From positions 682,001-746,000 of the forward strand of contig NZ_JHVB01000001.1 of NCBI RefSeq assembly GCF_000619925.1: a DNA stretch of 64,000 nucleotides. The letters run 5' to 3'. Shown piece by piece: positions 17,861 through 26,968 of this stretch (position 1 is its first letter; each line of letters begins with the position of its first letter). Source of the stretch: Treponema sp. C6A8 (GTDB lineage Bacteria > Spirochaetota > Spirochaetia > Treponematales > Treponemataceae). The position numbers were made by a program, and so were the translations under genes. The notes beneath the pieces were generated by a model. The model had not been told where the DNA came from, did not search any database, and saw only the letters and a program-made list of their open reading frames with translations.

Positions 17861-19632
17861 TTTACTTCCTCATCTTCAACTTTTTCTTCAGTTTCTATAT
17901 CGTCTGCATTTTGCTCTGATTCAGTTTCTATAACTTCTTCAGTTTTACGCATTTTCTCAAGTTTTTTAAGTTCTTTCTGCTTCTTTTTTTCAAGTTTTTG
18001 TGGAGAAATCGGTTTTGCCTTCTGAGGAAGAACAGAATTTACTGCCATAAAATAGCGGACAAGTTCATAGACAAAAAGGGCTCCGCAGCCTATGGCAATT
18101 CCGCCGCAAATCTGGTTTCTTGTCTGCCATTTGAGGGCGTCATCATAAGTTCCGACACCAGAATTAAACTGATTTGCAGAATTAACATAATTTCCGTAAG
18201 TGTAAAAATAAGGCACCATAGAAAGCATCAAAAGAGTATAAGTTCCGTACATGATGCGGCGGCGCTTATCAATATAATCATTTACATCGTAGCGAAGGCC
18301 TTTTACGGAAACCGTATTTTCATTGCTCAAAAGATTTACAGGAACATAAAAGCTGGTGGAAAAACCGTCATCGCTTATAAACTGACCCAGAATCTGAGTG
18401 TCATTTATGCGGATTTTTGCCTGCGGAAAGACGTTTTCTTCTTCAGGAAGAGGCGCAAATGGTTCTGCAAGCGCACCTGCCGCATAAAAACGTCCCGGAA
18501 AAGGAGATAAGTTTACGGCATCTATGAAAATTTCTTTTTCAGGCTGCATTGTAACGTCAATCTTATATTTTTTGTTGCCCTCAAAAAAATAGGAAGTTCC
18601 CATTTCAAGATAGCCGTCACAGACAAAACGAACGGCATGTACGCCTGACTGAGTTCTTATTGTCGTCATTTTTGGCGGCTGCAAATCATCATCAAAATAA
18701 ACGCGGACTTTTTCCTTTACCTCTTCTGGCTCCACGCAGATTTCAACATCAACAGGCATACCGTTAGAAAGGGTAATTACAATCTGATGGGCAAGCGAAG
18801 CGCTTATCATATCAGCATTTTCGATGAGGCCGACTTCAGAAACCGTGTGATTTAATTTTCCGCCCGGATATTCATATATTTCTACAGTAACAAAATAATA
18901 TTCCCCGTAATTTGTAACAGTACCGGTAATCAAAGAACGGATTCCTGCATTTACGGCTTCTTTTTCATAATCATAGCTTGTGTAACCGTATTTTTGAGCT
19001 GTCTCACTGGCTTCAAAAAGGGCGGTCGTATCATCCTTATACAAATTAATGTCCAGAGAATCGACAAACTCGGCGTCACGATTAAACATATTGTGAAACA
19101 TGGTCTTTAAGTTTTCTTTTTCACTTGTTTTTTCATCATGATTAAAAAGACCGCGCTGAACAAGTTTTTCTTCACGGATTGATTTTTGCATTGCCTGATC
19201 AACTTCTTTTAAGTTATCTGCAATTTTAGTCTTAATGCTTTTTATGGCCTTTTCTTCTTCCTTGATTTTTGAAGCAAGCTTGCGCTTTGAATAATTTTGC
19301 AGCAGTAAAGAATCGCGTTTTTTATATTCGGCGGAGAGCTGCAGAAAAAGTGAAAGTCGTGTTTTTCTTAAATCATACAAGGTCTGGTCAAGTTTTTCAT
19401 CCGGGTAAACAATATGAACAAGGTCTTCATTTAATTTTTCAAGAATTCGGTTAGGAAACATTTCTGCAATTCCCTTTGAAACTGCGGGATCTTCCGACGC
19501 TGCAGAAATGTATTTAAAACGTTCAGCGCCCACAACCCACTTTGAAGTATCAGCTGCATAAAGCGGATTTGCGGCGCTTATGAGTAAGGCAAAAATTATA
19601 AAAGTCAGGAGATTCCTAAACTTCTTCGTCAT
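17857..19632 (-). CDS. envelope protein with PEGA-like domain and C-terminal membrane segments
   Basis: About 591 aa. Signal peptide TKKFRNLLTFIIFALLISAA; a Lys/Glu-rich helical region (about 110-180, LLQNYSKRKLASKIKEEEKA); a middle domain with PEGA-like strands (GVHAVRFVCDGYLEMGTSY, KYKIDVTMQPEKEIFIDA); then two membrane segments (about 475-500 and 525-550) and a strongly charged tail (KLEKKKQKELKKLEKMRK). The product is probably anchored in the inner membrane with the tail in the cytoplasm. I know of similar treponeme conserved proteins but no function. The start overlaps the end of prfB by 17 bases; ATG 19635 is equally possible. Confidence 0.62.
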   Translation of the reverse strand: MTKKFRNLLTFIIFALLISAANPLYAADTSKWVVGAERFKYISAASEDPAVSKGIAEMFPNRILEKLNEDLVHIVYPDEKLDQTLYDLRKTRLSLFLQLSAEYKKRDSLLLQNYSKRKLASKIKEEEKAIKSIKTKIADNLKEVDQAMQKSIREEKLVQRGLFNHDEKTSEKENLKTMFHNMFNRDAEFVDSLDINLYKDDTTALFEASETAQKYGYTSYDYEKEAVNAGIRSLITGTVTNYGEYYFVTVEIYEYPGGKLNHTVSEVGLIENADMISASLAHQIVITLSNGMPVDVEICVEPEEVKEKVRVYFDDDLQPPKMTTIRTQSGVHAVRFVCDGYLEMGTSYFFEGNKKYKIDVTMQPEKEIFIDAVNLSPFPGRFYAAGALAEPFAPLPEEENVFPQAKIRINDTQILGQFISDDGFSTSFYVPVNLLSNENTVSVKGLRYDVNDYIDKRRRIMYGTYTLLMLSMVPYFYTYGNYVNSANQFNSGVGTYDDALKWQTRNQICGGIAIGCGALFVYELVRYFMAVNSVLPQKAKPISPQKLEKKKQKELKKLEKMRKTEEVIETESEQNADDIETEEKVEDEEVK

Positions 19633-20750
19633 CATCCCCGCCGTCCATTGGAAGTCCCTTCCATTTTGCAACAAGGTATGCGTTCATAAATTCGTCTATT
19701 TCACCGTCCATTACACTCTGAATGTTTCCCGAAGAAAACTTAGTGCGGTGGTCTTTTACCATTGTGTAAGGCTGGAATACGTATGAGCGGATCTGGCTTC
19801 CAAAAGAAATATCCTTTTTTTCTGCGGCAAATTTTGAGTTTTCCTTTTCCTTCTGCTCGCGGTAGTATTCATAAAGACGTGCCTTAAGCATGCTCATACA
19901 GGCCTGACGGTTAAAAATCTGGCTGCGTTCTGTCTGGCAGGCAACAACAATTCCAGTAGGAATATGAGTAAAGCGGACAGCAGAGTCTGTTTTGTTTACG
20001 TGCTGACCGCCCTTTCCGCCCGCGCGGTAAGTATCTACGCGAAGGTCTTCAGGACGCACTTCAACTTCAATTGTGTCGTCAAGAACCGGGTAAACATAAA
20101 CAGAGGCAAAACTTGTGTGACGGCGGGCGTTTGCGTCAAAAGGAGAAATACGTACAAGACGGTGAATTCCGCCTTCGCCCTTAAGATAACCGTAAACATA
20201 ATCGCCGGAAATCTGAATTGTAATAGATTTAATTCCGCCTTCTGCTTCCAGCTGGTCAACAACTTCTGTTTTATAGCCGTGGCGTTCTGCCCAGCGAAGG
20301 TACATTCGGCTAAGCATAAAGGCCCAGTCGCAGGCTTCTGTTCCGCCCGCTCCCGCATGAACGGTAAGATATGCGTCGTTCTGGTCAACCTCGCCCGAAA
20401 GCAGGTTGAGAATATTTAATTTTTCAAAAGTCTCTTTGCAGGAAGCATACATTGTATTAACTTCGTCTTCGTCGGCAGCATCTCCGCTTTCTACGGCAAG
20501 TTCATACATTGCTTCCAGGTCATCAAAATCAGCCTTAAGCTTGCGCCATGGTTCTACGCGATTCTTAAGCTTTCTGATTTGAGACATTACTTTTTCTGCA
20601 GCCTTAGGATCATCCCAAAAGCCGGCAGCTTCTGTTAGTTTTTCTTTTTCCTTTATTGATTTATCGATTGCGTCCGAGTCAAAGACGCCCCCAAACAGTG
20701 TTGATTTCTTCTTTCAGTTCTTCAATCTGTATTTTTACTTCTTCTAACAT
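19616..20750 (-). CDS. prfB: peptide chain release factor 2 (programmed +1 frameshift)
   Basis: Two frames joined by a +1 shift. Frame one starts at ATG 20750 (MLEEVKIQIEELKEEINTVW then GRL) and stops at TGA 20681-20679 after 23 codons. The shift site is GGG CGT CTT TGA C with a GGGGG Shine-Dalgarno-like run, as in the classical autoregulated prfB site. After the shift the frame continues DSDAIDKSIKEKEKL and runs to 19616, giving 377 aa. GGQ loop (AGGKGGQHVNKTDSAVR) and the RF2-type SPF tripeptide (VRISPFDA) are present. RF2 reads UAA and UGA and its own level controls the shift. The gene appears leaderless (see promoter). It heads the long minus-strand cluster. Confidence 0.93.
20679..20693 (-). 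promoter_or_regulatory. programmed +1 frameshift site of prfB
   Basis: Minus-strand TGG GGG CGT CTT TGA C: an in-frame UGA after codon 23, slippery CTT, and G-rich internal Shine-Dalgarno three bases upstream of CTT. Low RF2 favours slipping to the +1 frame. Confidence 0.93.
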
Positions 20751-20757
20751 AGCCTAT

Positions 20758-20786
20758 ACAATAACCTTTTTTTCAAGAATCATCAA
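20758..20786 (-). promoter_or_regulatory. sigma70 promoter of prfB, leaderless layout
   Basis: TTGATG, 17-base spacer, TATTGT, then seven bases (ATAGGCT) to the ATG. The spacing predicts that transcription starts at or one base before the start codon. Confidence 0.6.
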
Positions 20787-20807
20787 TCAAATGCCGATTA
20801 TTAATAT

Positions 20808-21680
20808 ATGAAGAAATCTTTTTTTATTTTTGCATTAATTTCAGCATTTTTTGCAAATTCCATCTTTGCCGAGCGCCCTATTGTTCAGGATATTCAGGCT
20901 CTTGCGGGTAACTCAAACCGCATAAATCTTTTATGGAATCTGCCGCAAAATCCTGAAAAAGAGATTACACAGCTTTTGGTTTACCGTGACCTTTCTCCGA
21001 TTTCTTCATATGCCCAGCTTGCAAAACTTGAACCGATTGCAAAGCTTGTTCCAATTCTTACAAGCTACACGGATACAGTCAAAGATTACAAGGATTACTT
21101 TTACGCAGTAATTGCAGTTACAGACGAGCCTTATGACATTATTCTTATGTCTATTAACTCAACAGTAACAGGCTGTCATGTTCAGACTGTCGCAAAAAAT
21201 CCACTGCCAAAAAAAGAAGAAAAAGCTGAAAAGATTTATCCGGAAGGCTCAATGAGGGAAATTCCCCTGCCATATCTTGATTATATTGACGGGCTTGAAA
21301 AAGAATATAAGGTTTCACAGGAAGTCGCTGCCAGCGTAAAACCTTTGGGAATAAATGAAAAACGGGAAGTTCCCCGCCTCAGCATTCATATTTTTGAAGA
21401 GGATTTGATTTCGCCGGACGGTGGCGATGATTTTCTTCTTTTTGAAGTTTTGAAAACGACTTTTATTCAGAAAAAATACAAAGAAGCGATTGACCAGCTT
21501 GAAAAACTGGTTGGAACAAATATCAGCCAGGACACAAGAAACCGCGCCTACTTCTACCTTGGTGAATCGCATTATATGCTGGCACAGTACCCCAGCGCCA
21601 TCAGAACTTTTGTAAGAATTGAAAACATCTACCCAGCCTTGTGCAAGCAGTGGATAGACAATTCGCTTGATCAATTATAA
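20808..21680 (+). CDS. secreted FN3/TPR protein
   Basis: 290 aa. Signal peptide KKSFFIFALISAFFANSIFA; a fibronectin-III-like domain (about 25-120: INLLWNLPQNPEKEITQLLV, YFYAVIAVTDEPYDI); and a C-terminal TPR-like helical hairpin region (about 225-285: YKEAIDQLEKLV, AYFYLGESHYMLAQYPSAIR). This combination recurs in treponeme periplasmic proteins; function unknown. No Shine-Dalgarno before the ATG; a weak GATTAT -10-like box ends six bases upstream. Divergent from prfB (57 bases). A large inverted repeat lies just after the stop. Confidence 0.65.
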   Translation: MKKSFFIFALISAFFANSIFAERPIVQDIQALAGNSNRINLLWNLPQNPEKEITQLLVYRDLSPISSYAQLAKLEPIAKLVPILTSYTDTVKDYKDYFYAVIAVTDEPYDIILMSINSTVTGCHVQTVAKNPLPKKEEKAEKIYPEGSMREIPLPYLDYIDGLEKEYKVSQEVAASVKPLGINEKREVPRLSIHIFEEDLISPDGGDDFLLFEVLKTTFIQKKYKEAIDQLEKLVGTNISQDTRNRAYFYLGESHYMLAQYPSAIRTFVRIENIYPALCKQWIDNSLDQL

Positions 21681-21690
21681 GCCCAGTTTA

Positions 21691-21809
21691 AAGAAAATAC
21701 TTCCGCAAAGAACCGGCTTTTGTTCCGCCGAGAGCGCTGATAGGAAATTATTATACATTTCCAGCGCTCAATGCTCCACAAAAGCCGAACCTTTGCTCCG
21801 TATTTTCTT
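21691..21809. repeat. 119-base imperfect inverted repeat between convergent genes
   Basis: Arms of about 52 bases begin AAGAAAATAC and end GTATTTTCTT, with matching inner blocks GCAAAG/CTTTGC, GGCTTTTGT/ACAAAAGCC and AGCGCT/AGCGCT separated by symmetric mismatched loops; the centre is TTATTATACA. No poly-T tract follows either arm. It could act as a bidirectional terminator, but it is much longer than usual and looks like a small mobile-type palindrome. A small GTAAG/CTTAC hairpin follows at 21810-21824. Confidence 0.8.
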
Positions 21810-21827
21810 GTAAGTGCAGCTTACTTA

Positions 21828-23921
21828 TTAATAGATTGACCTCAAAATCTCAACAATCGCAGGTTTTTCTACAGCCTTTTTAATCTCGGCAAGAATAGAA
21901 GAACCTTCTGTATTCTTTACGACAGGCTTACCCTTCTCGTCCGAGTTTGGAACTGTATCAATTCCTTCTTTTTTATTCTGCTCAGGCACGCTTACCAGAA
22001 TAATTTCATCATCTACGTTTACGCGGTCGTAAAAACCGTGCTGGGTGATGTCTGCTTCAGAAACTTCTTCGCTGGCCTTTGTGATTTTGATACTACCAAC
22101 AACATCAGCATCTTTATAAGAAAGCCCGATTCCATTATCCGAAATCTTAAGTCCGCCCTTCTTTACAATCTTGAACTCAGAATCATTTACAACGTTTTCC
22201 GATTTTCCAAGGTCAACAAGAACAACCTTGCCGTTACGCTTAAGGATTTTTCCGCGGACTACAAGTTTTTCCAGAACTGAATTACGGAAGCGGCGGAGTA
22301 CAGTAGAAAATCTGTTGTTTCCGGTTGCGAACCATCTTTCTTCCATAACTGGAGTTCCGGTTCTTCCTGTGTACATGGAAGCCTTAAGGGTAATATCCTC
22401 TTCTGATTCACTTGAGTTTACAAGAATAAAATAATCAAAATTACTTCCCCGGGCAATTTTATAGGCTTCGCTGTAGCCGCTTACAGGCGTTACCTGAGTT
22501 TTTACAGAGGTAATTGCAACGCCGGAAAATACATCACCAGCCGCAAAGGCTGTAAGGCGTTCTGTATCAGCGTGATTAAAGCTTGTGTTCTGGTCTACAT
22601 AGAAAACTGCAATGTTCCAGCGGATTTTATCAAGATAAAAAGGTTCTACTTCCCACTTTTTGGCAATTGTTGTTCCCAAAAGTGATTTATAGCCTTCAAT
22701 TGTGTCTTTTAAAGTCTGATTAATTGAATCCGGCGAATTATTCTGGATAAAATCCAGCTGTTCAAGATAAAGCTCATGCATTCCGTTCATTTCAAGAATG
22801 TCAGCATATGAAAGGCGGGCTTTTACATTGGCAGGATCAAGAAGAAGAGCCCTCTGATATTCGTAAACAGCCCCCAGCTTATCAAAGCGGCTTTCATACT
22901 GAAGGGCATTTGTAATGTGATATTGAGCCCATTCCTTACGGCGGCTGTCATCCATTGGAAGAGTCGTTCTCGCAGTAAGCTCAAGCTGAGTTCTCATCAT
23001 TTCATCCTGAGGCGAAACAGAAAGTCCCGCATCCCAGGTATCAATGGCATCATCATAAAGGCCAAGCTTATTCTGGGCAATTCCCTTTAAATACCAGGCT
23101 TTTCCGTTTGTACGGTTTCTGCTGATTAAAAAGTCACTTATATCAATTACATCGTTATAGCGGCCTTCAGAATACAAAATTGCTGATAAAAGCTGATAGC
23201 CAGGCTCAAAGTTTTTATTGAGTTCAAGGGCAATTCTAACGTGCTTTTCAGCCTGAGTAATTTCACCCTTCATAAAGTAAATGAGGGCTGAAAGAAAGTG
23301 AACTTCACTTTCCCCCGAATAAAGCTGCATTGCCTGATTCAAAAACTTTTCAGACTGCTTGTAGCGGCCGGTTTCTGCGCAAATCAGGGCCATAGAAAGA
23401 AGAGCCTTTCTGTTCCCGGATTCACGGCGAAGGGCTTCTGAATACTGCTGTTCAGCGCCTGAAAATTTTCCGTCATAAAGTTCAAGTTCTGCAAGACCAA
23501 AATGAGCGCTTACGTCATTCGGGAAGTCCTGCAGGATTTTATTAAAAAGAGCCTTTGCTTCTTCCGCGCGACCAAGCGCCAGATAAAGCATTCCCTTTAA
23601 ATTTTCAATTTTGCTGTTATGCTTTTCAAGATTTTCAGCTTTTTCAAGATAAGTCAGGGCAAGCTCAAACTCCCCCATTTTGTAAGAACAGCTTGCAAGA
23701 TGATACCAGGCATCGGAATATGAAGGATTTAAGTTTACAACCTGAAAAAAACTCTGTCCTGCATCGAACCAGTTTTCCTGGGCTTCATAGGAAAGTCCCT
23801 GGTCAAATAAGGCAAGAGGACTATTCTGGCTGGCTGCAGGCGCCGCATAGAGATTGCCGGCAGTAAATAAAGCTAAAACTAAAAGTGTAAACTTATTCTT
23901 CCTTGTTTTCATCATTTTCAC
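21828..23921 (-). CDS. secreted TPR-repeat protein
   Basis: 697 aa. Signal peptide (KNKFTLLVLALFTAGNLYA, cleaved about residue 27). Residues about 35-390 are tandem TPR units (LFDQGLSYEAQENWFDAGQS, AWYHLASCSYKMGEFELALT, HFGLAELELYDGKFSGAEQQ and others). The C-terminal 300 residues (IRWNIAVFYVDQNTSFNH, EVEPFYLDKIRWNIAV) carry no family I know. It is probably a periplasmic or outer-membrane-associated scaffold. The start overlaps the upstream corC gene by 29 bases (ATGs at 23921, 23915 and 23912 are possible), placing it at the end of the phoH-pgpH-ybeY-corC cluster. Confidence 0.75.
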   Translation of the reverse strand: MKMMKTRKNKFTLLVLALFTAGNLYAAPAASQNSPLALFDQGLSYEAQENWFDAGQSFFQVVNLNPSYSDAWYHLASCSYKMGEFELALTYLEKAENLEKHNSKIENLKGMLYLALGRAEEAKALFNKILQDFPNDVSAHFGLAELELYDGKFSGAEQQYSEALRRESGNRKALLSMALICAETGRYKQSEKFLNQAMQLYSGESEVHFLSALIYFMKGEITQAEKHVRIALELNKNFEPGYQLLSAILYSEGRYNDVIDISDFLISRNRTNGKAWYLKGIAQNKLGLYDDAIDTWDAGLSVSPQDEMMRTQLELTARTTLPMDDSRRKEWAQYHITNALQYESRFDKLGAVYEYQRALLLDPANVKARLSYADILEMNGMHELYLEQLDFIQNNSPDSINQTLKDTIEGYKSLLGTTIAKKWEVEPFYLDKIRWNIAVFYVDQNTSFNHADTERLTAFAAGDVFSGVAITSVKTQVTPVSGYSEAYKIARGSNFDYFILVNSSESEEDITLKASMYTGRTGTPVMEERWFATGNNRFSTVLRRFRNSVLEKLVVRGKILKRNGKVVLVDLGKSENVVNDSEFKIVKKGGLKISDNGIGLSYKDADVVGSIKITKASEEVSEADITQHGFYDRVNVDDEIILVSVPEQNKKEGIDTVPNSDEKGKPVVKNTEGSSILAEIKKAVEKPAIVEILRSIY

Positions 23922-24684
23922 TGTTTTTAATTACCTTTATTACATTGATTCTGTGGCCTTCCATGTTCTGAACGATAAAATCAAATCCATTCCAGGAAGT
24001 TTTTTCATATTTTACAGGAACTTTTCCGAACAAATCGAAGACAAATCCGCCCAGAGAATCAAAATCTTCTTTAGGGAAGTCTGAACCGATTGCTTCATTT
24101 AAATCATCAAGATTTACGCGGGCATCACAAAGCCAGATATTTTCGCCGGCAGAAATGATGTCCTCTTTTTCGTTGTCGAATTCATCCTGAATATCGCCGA
24201 CAATTTCTTCAATAATATCTTCCATTGTAACAAGGCCGGAAATTCCACCATACTCGTCAATTACAACGGCAATATGAAGGTGCTGGCGCTTGAATTCACG
24301 AAGAAGGGAGTCAATTCGCTTGCTTTCCGGAACAAAATAAGCGCGTCGGATAATTTTTTTAAGGTCAATTTCAGAATCTTCAAGAAAAAGCTTGAGAAGG
24401 TCTTTTACATAAAGAATGCCGGTTACGTTATCAATTGAATCCTGATAAACCGGGAAACGTGAATGTCCGCTAGCAATCAGTTTATGAAGAAGCTCGTCGC
24501 GGGGAGTGTCAGCCGCAATAAAGTCTACGTCGATGCGGGGAACCATAACTTCCTTAACGGCAGTTTCTGAAAGTCCCTCAACGCCTTCAATCATATCCTC
24601 TTTTTCTTCTTTCAGAATTTCCTTTTGGGCAGCGGACAATTCTTCTGTATGTGAAGACTTTTTCTTTTTCTTAAAAAAACTCAT
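23893..24684 (-). CDS. CorC/HlyC-type CBS-domain protein
   Basis: 263 aa. Two CBS domains (about 65-185: VKEVMVPRIDVDFIAADTPR, LHIAVVIDEYGGISGLVTME) followed by the small transporter-associated CorC_HlyC domain (about 195-255). It has no DUF21 membrane domain, so it is the short soluble type like E. coli YbeX/CorC. The ATG overlaps the ybeY stop (ATGA). Neighbours phoH, pgpH and ybeY reproduce a context conserved across bacteria and linked to rRNA maturation and envelope stress; a magnesium or cobalt efflux role is the historical annotation only. Confidence 0.82.
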   Translation of the reverse strand: MSFFKKKKKSSHTEELSAAQKEILKEEKEDMIEGVEGLSETAVKEVMVPRIDVDFIAADTPRDELLHKLIASGHSRFPVYQDSIDNVTGILYVKDLLKLFLEDSEIDLKKIIRRAYFVPESKRIDSLLREFKRQHLHIAVVIDEYGGISGLVTMEDIIEEIVGDIQDEFDNEKEDIISAGENIWLCDARVNLDDLNEAIGSDFPKEDFDSLGGFVFDLFGKVPVKYEKTSWNGFDFIVQNMEGHRINVIKVIKNSENDENKEE

Positions 24685-25160
24685 TTTATTACGCTCTCAT
24701 TTTTTAATTCTTTTAACAAATTTTCCTGCTTTACAAGCATTTCACAGACAGGCTCTACGCCTTTTTCTATGTGCTCAGGCTCGTGGTCATAGCCGTTCAA
24801 ATGAAGAAGGCCGTGAACCAGAAGCCTTTTTATTTCGTCATTTTCAGTCTGTTCAAAGTAGGCGGCATTTACAGGAAGAGTGTCCAGGCTGATTGCAATG
24901 TCGCCTGCGCATTTCCAGACTCCCTCTTCATCTTCATATTCGTCACCGTTTTCAAAGGAAAGAACATCAGTTGCGCTGTCAATTCCGCGGAAATTCTTAT
25001 TGAGTTCCCGAATATAATCGTCATTACAAAAAAGAATACTGATTTCTTCCCCATCAAAGCCGAACTTTTCCATAACAAGGTCAACAAAAGGCTCAACATT
25101 ATCAAGCCATAAAGGAGAGTCTATTTCTTCCTGAACAGAAATTAAAATGCGGTTTGCCAT
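24681..25160 (-). CDS. ybeY: endoribonuclease YbeY
   Basis: 159 aa. The zinc signature HGLLHLNGYDHEPEH (about residues 114-128), with three His ligands, and the upstream NKNFRGIDSATDVLSF motif identify YbeY, a single-strand RNase involved in 16S rRNA 3'-end maturation and ribosome quality control. It lies between pgpH and corC; the ATG shares a base with the pgpH stop at 25160. Normal length; nothing odd. Confidence 0.93.
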   Translation of the reverse strand: MANRILISVQEEIDSPLWLDNVEPFVDLVMEKFGFDGEEISILFCNDDYIRELNKNFRGIDSATDVLSFENGDEYEDEEGVWKCAGDIAISLDTLPVNAAYFEQTENDEIKRLLVHGLLHLNGYDHEPEHIEKGVEPVCEMLVKQENLLKELKNESVIK

Positions 25161-26968
25161 TACTTTTCCGCCTTTTCTGTTTTTTCAGTTTTAGGAGCTT
25201 CTTCTTTTGCAGCCTTAGCTCCCTCTTTTTCTTTTTTTGCAAGAGCCGCAGCACGGGCATTTGCAGCTTTTTCTGCAGCAGAAAGGGGCTTTTCAGCAGT
25301 CTCGTTTTTTTCTGTCTTATCCTTACCCTCTTCATTCTGATCTGGATATTCAATTCGGCTGTGATAGTAGCCTGCAAGAATCTGAACAAAGGCTTCCTTA
25401 ATGCGCTTAACATCGCGGAAGGTCAAAGGACAGTTATCAAGCTGCTTGTGTTCAATTTTTCCGTTGATTAACTGAGTTACAAAAGCTTCCAGACGAGGAA
25501 CAGAAGGACTCTTCAAGGTTCGGCAGGCAGCTTCTACGGTATCTGCAAGCATGACAACGGCTGATTCGCGGGTTGTAGGAGGATTTCCTGAATATGAAAA
25601 TTCCTCAGGACTCAAAGTGTCGTCAAGTTCCTTTGCTTCATTATAAAAATAGGCAATCAGGCTGTTTCCGTGATGTTCTGCAATAATATCAATTACAGCC
25701 TGAGGCAGATGAAGCTGATGAGCCTTTTCCACGCCCTTACGAACGTGACTCTTGATAATCGAGCGTGAAAGAGACGGGTTCAAATCATCGTGCTTGTTTT
25801 CACCCTTCTGATTTTCAACAAAGTATTCAGACTGCTCAATTTTTCCTATATCGTGGTAGTAGGCGCCGACGCGAGCAAGCAATGCGTTTGCCTTGATTTC
25901 GCGGCAGGCATTTTCAGAAAGCTGGGCAACCATCAGGGAATGCTGATAGGTTCCGCTTGCCTGAACCAGCATTTTTCTCATAAGAGGATGATTCAGGTCG
26001 GAAAGTTCCATAAGGCGGAAAACCGAAGCAGTATTAAGCATGATTTCAAGCGGAGTCAAAAGACCAAGCGTTAAAATTCCCGAAAGGAAGCCGTTGGCTG
26101 CAACACCGCCCAAAAGTTCAGGAAGTTCTGTAAATGTTTCATTGAAAATTACGTGGATAATCACCATAAAAACGCAGTTGAAAATTGCAAGGGTGATTGA
26201 AGCAAAAACAAGATCAAGGCGGCGGTCAATTTTACGGACGATTGCCGCTGAAGTAAGGGAGGTTGCAAGAGTGTAAACAAAGGTCTGAACCTGACAGTCG
26301 CTGGAAATCAAAACTCCAAGCGAAAGCACAAAGGAAAGCAGAACTGCCGCAACGTTTCCGTACAGAATTGTAACCAGCATTACAAAAAGCGATGCCGGAA
26401 TAATAATACAAATAGAATAGGAATCTGAAAAAATTGACATTTTGCCGCAGAAACTGACGACCACGTACAAAAGCACGAAGAAAATCATCTGTAAGAGCGG
26501 CTCACGAACATATATCTTCCGGTTGAAAGGTACAAAGCAGTAAAGCAGGTACCACATAATCGCCAGCAGCAGTAAAAAAAGCTCGGCATTTGCAAAAGCC
26601 CGGTAATCAATGTAGAGCGGAGAAGCCGACATTTTTTTCAGCTTGGCATAGCCTTCTTCTGTAATCGGGAAGCCCTTCTTTATGATTTTTTCGCCCTTTT
26701 CTATTGAAACCGGATCCAGTTCATCAGGCGGCAAATCTTTTTTAGCTATAATAGTACGGTCAGAAATCTGATTGATTTCATAATCGGAAAGTGAAAAATC
26801 AGCAATAGTCTGAACAGTACTGATTTTTACAAAGTTAAGGGCAGAAACCATCAGCAATCCTACAAAAAATAGGATTAAATAGAGATAATTTTTAGAAATG
26901 TAAGCGCCCATGGACTGGAAATATAATCCAAAAACCCCGGGATTATTCTTCTTAGTATTGTTTTTCAT
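25160..26968 (-). CDS. pgpH: 7TM-HD family c-di-AMP phosphodiesterase (PgpH-like)
   Basis: 602 aa. One N-terminal membrane segment (about 22-45), a short outside domain (about 50-130), seven membrane segments (about 145-330) and a cytoplasmic HD domain (GAYYHDIGKIEQSEYF, IDIIAEHHGNSLIA, MLADTVEAACR). PgpH enzymes hydrolyse c-di-AMP. The outside domain is shorter than in Listeria PgpH. The C-terminal 65 residues are a Lys/Glu/Ala low-complexity tail (EKEGAKAAKEEAPKTEKTEK). The start overlaps phoH by 17 bases. Presence implies c-di-AMP signalling, though no cyclase gene is in the window. Confidence 0.85.
   Translation of the reverse strand: MKNNTKKNNPGVFGLYFQSMGAYISKNYLYLILFFVGLLMVSALNFVKISTVQTIADFSLSDYEINQISDRTIIAKKDLPPDELDPVSIEKGEKIIKKGFPITEEGYAKLKKMSASPLYIDYRAFANAELFLLLLAIMWYLLYCFVPFNRKIYVREPLLQMIFFVLLYVVVSFCGKMSIFSDSYSICIIIPASLFVMLVTILYGNVAAVLLSFVLSLGVLISSDCQVQTFVYTLATSLTSAAIVRKIDRRLDLVFASITLAIFNCVFMVIIHVIFNETFTELPELLGGVAANGFLSGILTLGLLTPLEIMLNTASVFRLMELSDLNHPLMRKMLVQASGTYQHSLMVAQLSENACREIKANALLARVGAYYHDIGKIEQSEYFVENQKGENKHDDLNPSLSRSIIKSHVRKGVEKAHQLHLPQAVIDIIAEHHGNSLIAYFYNEAKELDDTLSPEEFSYSGNPPTTRESAVVMLADTVEAACRTLKSPSVPRLEAFVTQLINGKIEHKQLDNCPLTFRDVKRIKEAFVQILAGYYHSRIEYPDQNEEGKDKTEKNETAEKPLSAAEKAANARAAALAKKEKEGAKAAKEEAPKTEKTEKAEK

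Noticed and set aside
17998..18510. 170-codon plus-strand open frame inside the PEGA-like gene
   Set aside because: Cys/Lys/Ile-rich shadow translation of a minus-strand gene with a signal peptide and domains; no ribosome site.
20588..20750. prfB read as a broken gene because of the in-frame TGA
   Set aside because: The sequence around the TGA is the canonical recoding site and both frames encode RF2 sequence, so this is programmed, not a pseudogene.
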